A stretch of DNA of 64,000 nt, from the NCBI GenBank assembly GCA_024760905.1, contig CM045733.1, positions 25,038,501 to 25,102,500 on the forward strand. Direction: 5' to 3'. Source of the stretch: Plotosus lineatus (lineage: Eukaryota; Chordata; Actinopteri; Siluriformes; Plotosidae). The notes beneath the pieces are model-generated. The model ran no database searches. It worked only from the letters and a program-made list of their open reading frames with translations, and had not been told where the DNA came from. Positions 43,440 through 54,756 of this stretch are shown piece by piece. The translations under genes were made by a program, and so were the position numbers. Within the stretch, counting starts at the first letter, position 1. Every line of letters begins with the position of its first letter.

Positions 43440-45504
43440 ATTTGTTATTTTCTTGAGCATGCTGACAGGGCATCATGATGGTATCAGTGGATAACCTTGC
43501 CTTTAGGGTTCCCGTTTGGTTCTGAGCTCGGATCTGGAGTTCGGTATGCTCTCCTGTGTCTCTCGATTTCTTTTCTCTATTTCTCAAAAATGTTTTTATG
43601 TGTAAATGAACCAGCATTTTATCCAGGGATATTCCTAACTTATCCCCAGCCTCCAGATCCCCAACTACCCTGATCAAAATAAAGCATTTACTGAAGATGG
43701 GTGGAGTGAAATGATTCTAATTTGCTCCCATTCCTGCAATCTCCACTTATCTGATCTGAAAGACTTTGCCACTGGGTGGCACTGTGGCTACATGCTAAGT
43801 AAAAGAACTAACATGATGGGATTTTTAGGAAGTTAGTTTCTTCAGGTACTTTGTAGCCTCCATTCAGCTTTTAGAAGGCACTGGTAGCTACCTTTTTCTT
43901 TATGCATTTAATTTGCATACTTTTAAGGAGGAAATAAATTTACATACCATTCTCTGTGCCAAACTCTGACTTTTAAATATTAAGGCCAATCTTTTAGATT
44001 AATTTTTTTTTTTTTTTTTTTTTGGCGGTCTGATGGCTATCATCGTGCTTTGCCAAGTTGTGTATAAGTTGTCAGAACTTATGCAGCTAAATTTTTTTTT
44101 AGCCATTAACTCAAAACACCCAACAATAGCAAGTAATACAGTTAGAAAATGGAAAAAGAAAATCTTTCATTTCCACATAAACGAAATTGACCATGTCAGA
44201 AGAACCAAAATTACTGTTGGTATAGCGTTTGGAAGCTTTTAGCATGCATGCCACTGAATGCTAATATGGCCCCAGCTCCACTTTTGTCATCTCTCCTCAC
44301 CATCAGGTACTAATTGCATGGGGAAGTAAACGCCACGCTCAGGTGGAGAAGGTGGCAAGTGGAGCATGAATATCAATCTCCCACATCAGTGTTGTCAAAA
44401 TGACTTTGACGATGCCTAAGTGCCCTAATTATCTTGGCCCACTCAGGAGGTCTTGCTTCATTCTGAGAGGCCTGGGAACTTCCGTGATCAAAGTCAGCGT
44501 GTGAAGCTGTACAATCCTTCATATTGCGTACAGGTGTCACAAGGGTTTATAGCAAAATGACAACTGCAAAAAAATTAAAAGAAAAAAAAACTTTTTTGAG
44601 GGAAAAGGATGACTGACCTTGCTGTCATTTTTAAAAATTATTTTATAATTTTTTTTTTGGGGGGGGGGGGGGGGGGGTGTCTCGTAACCATAATAGGATC
44701 AAGCGGTTCAGGAACTCAGTCATGAGAGTGGTTAATTTATTTTGTGTCTCAAAAAGTCCCGCAGAAACAAATATAAACACACCAGTATTCAGTGAGATTC
44801 TATTTTCAGCCACATTTCAAGTAAAAAAAAAAAAAAAAAATCTTGTTTACTTGTAGTAGGATTCAGCCATAAGGCATTTTTACTTGAAGGTTGTTTTCAT
44901 CATCACTGACAGACATAGAACACAGAAAGGCATAGAAAGAAAAAAGAACGAGAAAAATCTGAATAATTGAAATGTCTACTCTGTCTGGTCTAATGACATT
45001 TTTTTTAGAATGGCTTTAATGGCTAATCAAGCTACATCAAGAGATGATATATGAAATATCTATGAAGGCTTATTCCCTCTGTTTCATCTCTCAGATTCCA
45101 TTCGCCCTGTAAACTTCATCCATCCCCCTGGTGCAGTCACACAAGCGGTGGAGTGTTTTGATGATCAGCGTGTTATGTATCCCAGTGATATTACACTTAC
45201 AAAAATTCTCGAAAGATAAAAATCATTCCAAAGAAGTAAAATCTCCTACACAAAACACAATTCAGACAAACATCTAATGACATTTACTCAGAGCTGGTTC
45301 CCCCAATGCAGTCACTCCATGAAATATTTGAAAAATATATCGTTTAACGGGAGGCTGTATCATTCAGTTTTCCGGAAGATCATGAGAAAAAAAGTACCAG
45401 TATTCCCCGTGAATCTCATGATTTTCTCATGCTATTGAGATACTGACTGACAAAGGCCACTTATAGACAAGCCAAATCATAGATTTAACATGTAATAATA
45501 GTAA
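43440..45504. other. No gene recognised
   Basis: Homopolymer runs (T19 near 44005, G18 near 44660, A18 near 44823). Open frames are short and lack domains. Confidence 0.4.
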
Positions 45505-45635
45505 TAATGTGCACTTCGAGGACCTCCTCAATCCCACCAACACGCCCTCTGTGGAGTAGGAAGCTGGTGCTGAGGTCAACAATGTGGTTTTTGTCCTGGC
45601 TGTGGCACTCTTGACCAACTCTACATGCTCTACAG

Positions 45636-45977
45636 CAGGGGTCACCAACCTTTTTGAAACTGAGAGCTACTTCATGGGTACCAATTAATGCGAAGGGCTA
45701 CTAGGTCGATACACACCTCTGAAATTACAAATTTGCTCAATTTACATTTAATTAGATTTAATTAGATGTTATTATTAATAATTAATGATATTCATCTATG
45801 TGAAGATATTGACTTGATTTAAAAATATATTCAAAAAAATTATATGCAGCTCAATGGAGAGTGGCGCTGTCCTAAAAATGGGCCTGTCCTAAAAATAGCA
45901 GTGAACAGGTCCGCGGGCAACTTATATTGTCCTTGCGGGCTACCTGGTGCCCACGGGCACCACGTTGGTGATCCCTG
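45636..45977. mobile_element. hAT-type non-autonomous transposon within the LINE
   Basis: Ends CAGGGGTCACCAACCTTTTT and (minus strand from right) CAGGGATCACCAACGTGGTG, with a perfect 8-bp duplication CTCTACAG (45628-45635 and 45978-45985). The flanking LINE sequence (atgctctacag, gatcctggaggtggcgatgg) rejoins when it is removed. Confidence 0.88.
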
Positions 45978-45985
45978 CTCTACAG

Positions 45986-47028
45986 GATCCTGGAGGTGGC
46001 GATGGGAGTTTGTCCAATCTGTCCACATGTGTTTTGTGCCTTTAGACAAGGCTTTTGACCATGTCCCTTGGGCTATCTTATGGGGCGTGCACCGGGAGTA
46101 CGGCATTCCAGACCCATTGCTACAGGCCATTCAATCGCTGTATCACCGGAGCCAGAGTTTGGTCCGCACTGGTAACAACAGATTGAATTCGTTTCCAGTG
46201 AGGGTTGGAGTCTGCCAAGGCTGTTCTTTGTCATCTATTCTGTTCATAATTTTTATGGACAGAATTTCTAGGTGCAGCTGCAGTGTGGAGAGGTTCTGGT
46301 TTGGTAGCCATAGGATCTCGTCTCTGCTTTTTGCGGATGCCATTGTCCTCTTGGCGTCATCATTATGGGACCTCCAGCGATCATTGGAGTGATTTGCAGC
46401 CATTTGCGAAGCAGCCAGGATGAGAATCAGCACCTTCAAGTCCGAGGCCATGGTTCTCAGCCGGAAAAGGGTGGGATGCACCCTCTGGATCTGGAATGTG
46501 GTCCTGCCCCAAGTGGAGAGGAGTTCAAGTATCTCGGGTCTTGTTCACAAGTAAGGGAAGGATGGAGTGGGAGATCAACAGCTGTTGATTGCTGTAGCCC
46601 CTGCTGTAAAACGGAGCTTGTACCGGTATATTGCGGTGAGGAGGGAGCTGAGCCACAAGGCAAAGCTCTCAATTTATCAGTCTATGCACGTTCCAACTTT
46701 CACCTATGGTCAGGAGCTTGGGGTAGTGACCGAAAGAACAAGATCCCGGACACAAGCGGCTGAAATGAGTTTCCTTCGCAGAGTGCCGGGGCTCTCCCTT
46801 AAAGATAAGGTGAGAAGCTCAGCCACCCATGAGGAGCTCGGAGTAGAACCACTGCTTTTCTGCACTGAGAGGATCCGGTTGAGGTGGCTCAGGCATCTTG
46901 TTAGAATGCCTCTCAAACGTCTCCATGGTGTGGTGTTTTGGACATGTCCAACCAGTAAGAGACCGGGTCTTCCCAGAAGAGTTGGAGGAAGTCAATGGGG
47001 AGAGTGGCATCTGGACCTCACTGCTTAG
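45986..47028 (+). pseudogene. LINE reverse transcriptase remnant
   Basis: Recognisable RT segments: DKAFDHVPWAILWGVHREYG, VRVGVCQGCSLSSILFIIFM and LLFADAIVLLASS (the catalytic FADD has become FADA). The C-terminal part GRSTAVDCC, LSIYQSMHVPTFTYGQELGV and EMSFLRRVPGLSLKDKVRSS lies in another frame. Stops and frameshifts occur throughout. In an active element it would copy the LINE RNA at the target site. Confidence 0.8.
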
Positions 47029-47092
47029 GTTGCTGCGTTCGACTCTGGGTTAAGTGGAGGAAGACGATGATGATGATGATGATGATTATGGA

Positions 47093-47330
47093 TGGCAGGA
47101 TGACCTAGTGGTTTGCATGTCTGCCTCACAACGGGAAGGCTTTTTGTTTGATGCTCAGGCGTTTCTGTCTGGAGCACATGCTTGTGATTGTGTTGGTTTC
47201 CTCCAAGTACTCTCGTGGCTAATCATTAGGCTAATCAGCTTTTCTAAATTGCCCTTATGTGTGAGTGTGAATACCTGTGTGTGTTGGCCCTGCAATGGTG
47301 AACTGTTCAGGGTGCACTTGTAGGTTCACT
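47093..47330 (+). mobile_element. SINE family A, 3' end missing
   Basis: Head ggcaggatgacctagtggtt with GATGCTCAGGCG replacing the B box, then GTTTCTGTCTGGAGCACATG, TTGGTTTCCTCCAAGTACTC and ttggccctgcaatggtgaac. It follows directly on the LINE tail. Confidence 0.65.
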
Positions 47331-49341
47331 TTCCCCTAACTTTTGATTTTTTTTTTTTTGATTTTTTTTTTTTACAATACTCCTGCAAGAATAATTAATA
47401 CTCCTGCATTTAACCCATCCAAAGTGAGCACATACTAGGAGCAGTGGAACACACATCGGGGTGCCTTACTTAAGGGCATTTCAGCCAATGAAGATAGAGG
47501 AAAGGAAGGTGCAACTCACACCCCACCCTTCATCAGCAGTTCAGCAAATGAGTGAATGAGAGAGTAATAATATTATTAACATTTTGTGTATGTTGCAGTT
47601 TATATTGTAAAACTCAGCCCAGCTACTCAATTTCAACTGGAGTCGTTAATTCTGGTGAAAATTGTTTATATCTGTTTCTAAAATATTTTCGTGTACAGTA
47701 CTTGAAAAAACACTCAAAAACACCACCTTTAGGAAGCTCCACCTTCATATTCATGGCTGCCAAAGTATACATACTGCCTATGACAGCGCCTTCCATCACT
47801 CCCTCCAGCCAGTCAGCAACAGGGTGTATTTCTGCTGTGCCCAAGGAAAGCACAAATGTTTCCTGTTGCTGACTGGCTGGAACAGCATTGTGTGGCTTGC
47901 CCTGAGACACTCTGTTTACTTTTCCTTTACAGAGCCAATATTGTGTATAAATATCAGGTCTTTTTCAGCATGAACACAGAGAAGACCGCCACAGAACTGC
48001 GAAGAGATGTTTACTGCATTTGGTCCAAAATATATTGGATCTCTGAGAGTAATATGCAGGCACTGCATTTAAAAATGGTTTAAAAACGGGACTGTTCCCT
48101 GAAATGGGTTCACATATTTCTAAAATGGCTTCAGGCATGTTTTGTTCAATAAAGTTTTTATGATTTACTTGGACTAAATGGCAACCTAATTGTAAACAAC
48201 TCACAGTCAGTAAGTCCTCATCATAGCTGCACATTTTAGTACATTTCTCCGCTCCAAAACATTCTTTTTGCTGACCCTACACAAGATTTTACTAATGAGC
48301 TGATGTGTTGAGCAGGAAAACACACTAAAATGGGCAGTGCAATGTAGCACATAGTTGAGCAAATGCTGTAGCACGCTATTAATAAAATAAACCAGTGGCG
48401 TGGAAATTGGAGCCAAATCCAAGAATGCATGAATTTGCAATTGCTATGAGTTTACATGAAGCAGGCTGGTCAGAATTGCACTGTATAAGATTCAAACCCT
48501 GGACAGAAATTAATTAAACAGCTCCATAGTTTTTAAGTGATACAGTATTTCAAGTGTGGAAAGCTCTACATTGGTACTGTGAGTGCTTGCCTTTAGAAAT
48601 GCACATGAAAGACGTTTAGCCGGATCAGCAGGGCTGCTATCTCTGTATAGTTCGGGTGGTGGGGTGGAGAGGTTGGTGTGATGATCTAGTTCCAAACCTA
48701 AAAAGTCTGACCTTTCTAATGGCTAAATTAGATGCTGGCACTTTAAGGTTATGAAGGTTATAAAGTAATCTGCTAGAGGAATATAAAATGTCTCTGTACT
48801 GTGAAATTGCACTGAGCCTGTACTAATTACAGTATTACATCAAAACATTTATAACTTCATCTATATAGGTGATTAGTAGGTGTGTGGGGTGACCTGTATG
48901 CATCCAAGTATATAAGTCATATACTGTCAAAAGGTGTGTTGTGGGACTGTGTGCTGACCTGTTTACTTCACCTGACTTTGGAGGTATTGCAGTTTTCATA
49001 ATCTCTTCGAACCCCAAAACTGAGAAGATTTACATTTCCTCAAATCCTTCTGTTAAGCTCCAAAATAATGAATATCATTGCCGTATATATATTGCAAAAA
49101 CATTCTCAGTATTCTAAAACGTCCATCATGCAGTACATTTTAATGAGCCAATATTAAATCTCGCGGTTTATATAAGCACCAGCTTTAACTGTCATAAATA
49201 TTTCCATATCATTATATGTTATCATTTCTCTTCCCTCAAGGGTGCAGGGATTCTTTCATTCAGAATCACATTGTAGTACTGTAGAGCTAACTGTGGGATG
49301 TCCCATGTAATGGGCAAACACTTAATGGCGCACTTGGTCAG

Positions 49342-49343
<2 letters not shown>
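47331..49343. other. No gene recognised; contains a perfect hairpin
   Basis: Apart from the inverted repeat at 47804-47881, the region shows no recognisable exon or repeat ends. Confidence 0.4.
47804..47881. ncRNA. Perfect 20-bp hairpin, possible small RNA precursor
   Basis: TCCAGCCAGTCAGCAACAGG (47804-47823) is exactly reverse-complementary to 47862-47881. The 38-nt loop holds a further TGTGC/GCACA pairing. Precursor-like size is 78 nt. No known microRNA is recognised, so it may be a MITE relic. Confidence 0.25.

Positions 49344-49416
<73 letters not shown>
49344..49416. repeat. (CT)n microsatellite
   Basis: About 36 CT units. Confidence 0.95.
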
Positions 49417-49419
<3 letters not shown>

Positions 49420-49551
49420 GCAAAGACTTTTGAATCCCCACACCCTTTTATAACATTAACAGGGTGTGGAGGTAATAATATCTTTAGACAAGCTTTTAAA
49501 AAAGTGGATTTGGTTGCAATAGAAACAGATTTTAATAATCACAGCCCATAT

Positions 49552-49553
<2 letters not shown>

Positions 49554-49600
<47 letters not shown>
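49554..49600. repeat. (AC)n microsatellite
   Basis: About 22 AC units. Confidence 0.95.
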
Positions 49601-49602
<2 letters not shown>

Positions 49603-49715
49603 ATTTTAAGTTATTCCATGACCTCAGCTTCAATATGATTAGATACCCTCACAGGCTGAGCTGTGATTATTAATAAATGTAGTGAAATTGATCAAAATTC
49701 TTTAATAAAATAAAA

Positions 49716-49790
49716 TGCATATATATATATATATATACACATATATATATATATATAGAGAGAGAGAGAGCGAGAGAGAGCGCGAGAGAG
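49716..49790. repeat. (TA)n(GA)n microsatellite
   Basis: Compound TA and GA tract abutting the tail of the reversed LINE fragment. Confidence 0.9.
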
Positions 49791-49794
49791 TATT

Positions 49795-50450
49795 GTCTTC
49801 TTTTCCTTTCGGCTGTTCCCTTCAAGGGTCGCCACAGCGAATCATCTGCCTCCATCTCACCCTGTCTTCTGCATCTTCTCTTACACCCACTACCTTCATG
49901 TCCTCCTTCACTGCATCCATAAATCTCTTTGGTCTTTCTCTAGGCCTTCTGCCTGGTAGTTCCAACCTCAGCATCCTACGACCAATATACTCACTATCCC
50001 TCCTCTGTACAAGTCCAAACCATCTCAGTCTAGTCTCTGACTTTGTCTCCAAAACCTCCTACATGTGCAGTTCCTCTGATGTACTCATTCCTGATCCTAT
50101 CCATCCTCGTTACTCCCTCCCAAAGAGAACCTCAACATTTTCATCTCTGCTACCTCCAGCTCTGCCTCCTGTCTTTTCCCCAGGGCCACTGTTTCTAAAC
50201 CATACAACATCGTTGGCCTCAACACCGTCTTGTACACTTTTCCTTTCATTCTTGTTGATACCTTCCTATCACACATCACACCGGACACTTTTCTCCAACC
50301 ATTCCAACCTGCTTGCACATGCTTCTTCACCTCTTTTCCATACTCTCCATTGCTCTGGACTGTTGAGCCTAAGTACTGTACTTAAAATACACCTTCCTTA
50401 TCTCTGCTCCCTGTAACTTCACCGTTCCTCTTGAGTCCTTTGCATTCACA
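49795..50450 (-). mobile_element. RTE-type LINE, 3' fragment
   Basis: The minus strand encodes VQAGWNGWRKVSGVMCDRKV, KVYKTVLRPTMLYGLETVAL and RLRWFGLVQRRDSEYIGRRM, and ends RWRQMIRCGDP. It closely matches the 3' part of the LINE at 53465-56577. It is 5'-truncated, with indels. Confidence 0.85.
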
Positions 50451-50735
<285 letters not shown>

Positions 50736-50944
50736 TGTCCAGCTGTGGTCTGACCTCCACTTTGAACTTAATCTATAATTGACACATATTTTTGCCATGT
50801 GTTATATAAATTCAATGAACAACTCAATATACAGTATGCCTTATGCATGAGAATAGAATGCTTGAAGGCCAGTGGATGATTAATGACCAGCAGGAGCTCT
50901 GTGGAAGACCTGATATTTGAAAAGTCTGTCGTGGGCTTGGCATC

Positions 50945-51055
50945 CCATTCAGGGCATTTTCCTGCTTTGTTATTTTTTGGCTGGGTTACAGATCAACAAC
51001 AATCTTCAGCAGGACAGAGCTGGTACGGACTACGAATGAATGAATGAATGAATGT
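50945..51055 (+). mobile_element. SINE/LINE tail fragment
   Basis: Degenerate ggcatcccattcagggcatt body leading to GAATGAATGAATGAATG, the tail type of L2-mobilised repeats. Confidence 0.4.
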
Positions 51056-51059
51056 TATT

Positions 51060-51818
51060 CACATTAGTGTACCGGTATGTTTATATTTGGTCTGGTTCGG
51101 TTATTCAAAAAAAAAAAGTTCCAAACTAACCATGTATAAAGGTTATTTGATTTGCACTAGCTTTACAGTATTTACTTTTATTAAGATTAATAAGCATTAA
51201 ATCAAGGCTGCAGGGCTGATGGTTCAAACCAACAAGATCAAACAGAATTCTGCTGTTTACCATTATGAGTGCACTTGTTTCCAGTGATGCCTCAGAAAGC
51301 TGTTTTCTCAAGATGACTGACAGATGAGTCATTCTGCTTAAACTCACCATCAGCCAGCTTGTTTTTTATATCTTCTAAATCACTATTTTTCCCCTTTGCC
51401 CTTTAGGAATTACACCAGCATCAAATTGATAAGGCATCATGAACTTAAACAGGATAAATCCATTCCATCTGTTGTAGCTCTCAAATGCAGTCTCTGTAAT
51501 CATATCTCTGATTAAAAATGGCAAGCCCATGCTCATTTGTCATTGATGTGCTTCCTCTTCATTGCCAAACTCTGCTGGTGGGCCACATTTACCTACACAC
51601 ACGATTGATTTTTATGCTAATAGAGCCCTGGAAACTGTAACAAAGCACACTGTGGCAGCTGCTGATGTTAGTACTGCAAAATGATCAGATGGAATAAATA
51701 TTTAGATAGAGAAAATGGATTACTCACTGAAAATTTATCAGCATAATGAAAGTGTTGCAACTGGTCTGTTTTTGGAAATGGATGTGTCATGTCTTGTGTC
51801 CCAACGAGTGAGCGAGAA

Positions 51819-51859
<41 letters not shown>

Positions 51860-52199
51860 CAAAGGATTTGCGTTCATCCAATAATAAAGCTACAGGGCCT
51901 CTGTGTGCCTGTTTTCTTTGAGGAAACTGGGTTGTTATTCAGTTATCTATAAACGATTCAGTCACCTTGTAAACGGAAACTCAAACCACATCAGGAGAGG
52001 ATCCGAAGAAAAGCATAATTACTGTAGCAGTGAAAGTAATTAGCTGAGTCCAGTGTTAAAATAAATAGAGTACAACCGGTACACTCATGACTGTGTATAA
52101 TGATTCTTTGCGAGGAAGAGCGTAGGGGTAGAGGAGGTTTGAGATGCTGGTTTGTACGGCGTAATGGATTAGATCTAAGTCAATTTTTTGGCTTGTTGC
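51060..52199. other. No gene recognised; small GA repeat
   Basis: GA-rich run at 51813-51855. Otherwise unique AT-rich DNA. Confidence 0.4.

Positions 52200-52282
<83 letters not shown>
52200..52282. repeat. (TA)n microsatellite
   Basis: About 39 TA units directly before the next transposon. Confidence 0.95.
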
Positions 52283-52284
<2 letters not shown>

Positions 52285-52286
<2 letters not shown>

Positions 52287-53400
52287 GTTGGCCCTCTACT
52301 TATGAAAACCTCTGAATACGAAAAATCCAGGTTCCAAAAAACATTGTCCTAAATTTTTATCCCCTGTATACGAAACAACCTCTTCTTACGAAAAGCACCA
52401 AACGCGCCATTCAAACATTCAAACAATGCACAAGTTACTCTCTTATTGGCTGTCTCCCAACATCCCGTCCCGCTGGCATCCCATTGGCCAGGAGGGAGCA
52501 GAACTGTACCCATTCCTGTACCCATACTTCCTGTTTGTCACACAAGGAGGAGAGTTGAATAGGACTGTTGGCTCATGAGTTTTTTGAGAGTGATCATTGC
52601 AGCGTTATATTTCATAATCCATCATGAACCACAAGAAAGTGATTCCCGGTCACACCAAAAAGAAGAAATGGGCTCCATTATCAATCAAAGTGAAGCAGGA
52701 GATAATAAAAACATACGAAAGTGGGATGCAGTTGAGCGAAATCACAAAGTAGTATGGCCGAAACCCCTCGACAATTGGGACGATATTGAAGCAGAAGGAG
52801 ACCTTCAAAGCGGCGATACAGTGATGGAGGCAATTATTTCGGAAAAAGCAACCGCCATATTTAAGGACCTTGTGAAGGAGGGTGGGGGTTCCTCAGACCA
52901 GCAACCCCCAGACTTTAAAGCGTCGCATGGGTGGTTCGAGAGATTTAAAAAAAAAGGTAAATCATTTTCTTTTACTTTTAACACATATTGCATACATATT
53001 TCATACAAAATTGGTGTAGTTTTATAATTTTTAAAGGGTTTATGGGGTGGTCTTGGGAGCCTTGGAACGAATCACGCGTTTTTGAATATAGGCCAGTCTA
53101 CAAAGTTGTTCCCTTCTTTTCTTTTTTATTGTATATTACTTTATACTATTTATGTATCTATTTATTTATTTACTTATATAATATATATGTATGTGTGTAT
53201 GTTTCTATATGTATCTATTTTTGCACCCCTTACTGATGGTACCTCAAGAGCCTGTAACAGTGAATTTCTCCATTGTGAGATTAATAAAGCTGTATCTTAT
53301 CTTATCTTATCTTTTACATGTAAAATGCACCTCGATTTATGAAAACTCCATGTTACGAAAAAGGCACTGGAACTGATTAATTTCGTAAGTATAGGGCCGA

Positions 53401-53403
<3 letters not shown>
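52285..53403 (+). mobile_element. Tigger/pogo-type element, CAGTTGGCCCT family
   Basis: Left end CAGTTGGCCCTCTACTTATG; the right end on the minus strand reads CAGTCGGCCCTATACTTACG and is followed by TA. It encodes a decayed transposase N terminus. A LINE-type tail fragment with (CTTAT)n lies inside near 53225-53318. Confidence 0.8.
52624..52960 (+). pseudogene. pogo/CENP-B-type transposase N-terminal relic
   Basis: MNHKKVIPGHTKKKKWAPLS, IKVKQEIIKTYESGMQLSEI, then a stop, and further NPSTIGTILKQKETFKAAI, then a stop, and LKRRMGGSRDLKKK-type residues. These are the tandem helix-turn-helix motifs of Tigger transposases. The catalytic domain is absent. Confidence 0.7.

Positions 53404-53464
<61 letters not shown>
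53403..53464. repeat. (TA)n microsatellite
   Basis: About 29 TA units between the Tigger-type element and the LINE. Confidence 0.95.
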
Positions 53465-53468
<4 letters not shown>

Positions 53469-53528
53469 CAGCCGTGAGGGAGGGCACAAATAAGTGTCCA
53501 CCCTCACGCTGGTCCCAAGCCCGGATGA

Positions 53529-54479
53529 ATGCAGAGGGTTGCGTCAGGAAGGGCAAATAATATGCAAGTCAAAACGAAGAAATACATACCGGATCGGTCG
53601 AGGCCCGGGTTAACAACGACCGCCATCAGTGCTGTTAACCAACAGGGTGCTGGTGGAAATTGGACTACTGTTAGTCAAAGAAGTAGAAGAAGGAGAGGTC
53701 GGAGGTGTGTCCGTAGGCAGAGAGAGAGGAGGAAAGGCATGAGTCTAGGACTGAGAGTAGGGACTTTGAATGTTGGAACTATGACAGGGAAAGGTAGAAA
53801 GCTGGCTGACATGATGCGGAGGAGGAAGGTGAACATACTGTGTGTTCAGGAGACCAGGTGGAAAGGTAGCAAGGCTAGAAGCTTGGGAGCGGGGTTTAAG
53901 CTGTTTTTTCATGGTGTGGATGGGAAGAGAAATGGAGTAGGAGTCATCTTGAAGTTTGCCAGGAATGCTCTAGAAGTGAAAAGAGTGTCAGACAGAGTGA
54001 TGATTCTCAAGTTAGAAATTGAAGGCGTGACGTTCAGTGTTGTTAGTGCTAATCCCCCACAGGCAGGATGTGAGCTAGAAGAAAAAGAGAGATTCTGGTG
54101 TGAGTTAGATGAAGTGATACAGAGTACCCCCAGAGGTGAAAGAGTGGTAATTGGTGGAAACTTCAATGTACATGTTGGTGCAGGAAACATAGGGGACGAG
54201 GAAGTGATGGGCAGGTTTGGTATCCAGGACAGGAACACAGAAGAACAGATGTTGATCGATTTTGCCATAAGGTTGGAAATGGCTGTTGTAAATACTTTCT
54301 TCCAGAAGAGACAGGAGCATAGGGTGACTTACAAAAGCATATGTAGGAGCACACAGGTAGACTACATCTTCTGTAGGCGATGTAATTTGAAGGAAGTCAG
54401 TGACTGCAAAGTAGTAGTAGGTGAAAGTGTTGCCAAACAGCATAGAATGGTGGTGTGTAGGATGACACTGATGGTGTGA
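53529..54479 (+). pseudogene. RTE-type LINE endonuclease (APE-like) region
   Basis: SLGLRVGTLNVGTMTGKGRK and VNILCVQETRWKGSKARSLG give the N and QET metal-binding motifs of AP-type endonucleases. GERVVIGGNFNVHVG has G-N in place of the usual G-D-F-N, and HRMVVCRM replaces the usual S-D-H-R region (SVAKQHRMV), so catalytic residues look altered. It nicks the target for LINE insertion in active relatives. The frame stops at 54479, with the remaining ORF downstream. Confidence 0.8.
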
Positions 54480-54756
54480 AAAGTGAAGAAGGCAAAGGCA
54501 GAGCAGAAGACAAAGTGGTGGAAGCTGAAAAAGGAGGAGTGTTGTGTTGTCTTCAAGGAGGAGTTGAAACAGGCTTTGGGTGGTCAGGAAGTACTTCAAA
54601 ATGACTGGACAAATACAGCAAAAGTGATCAGGGAGACAGGTAGGAGAGTACTTGGTGTGTCCTCTGGAAGGAAAGTAGATAAGGAGACTTGGCGGTGGAA
54701 TGAGTAAGTGCAGGAGTGTGTACAAAAGAAGAGGTTAGCTAAGAAGAAGTGGGACA

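Larger units (their letters stand above)
45505..47090 (+). mobile_element. Rex3-like (RTE clade) LINE, 5'-truncated
   Basis: Contains the C-terminal half of a reverse transcriptase ORF and ends in GAAGACGATGATGATGATG, the GATG/GAT-type tail known for fish Rex3. The hAT element at 45636-45977 splits it. The 3' part recurs at 12420-12780. Confidence 0.7.

Noticed and set aside
47552..48083. Overlapping open frames near the hairpin
   Set aside because: They overlap each other in several frames and both strands, with no conserved domain.
49715..50416. 233-residue Ser/Leu-rich plus-strand protein
   Set aside because: It is antisense to an RTE-type LINE fragment on the minus strand.
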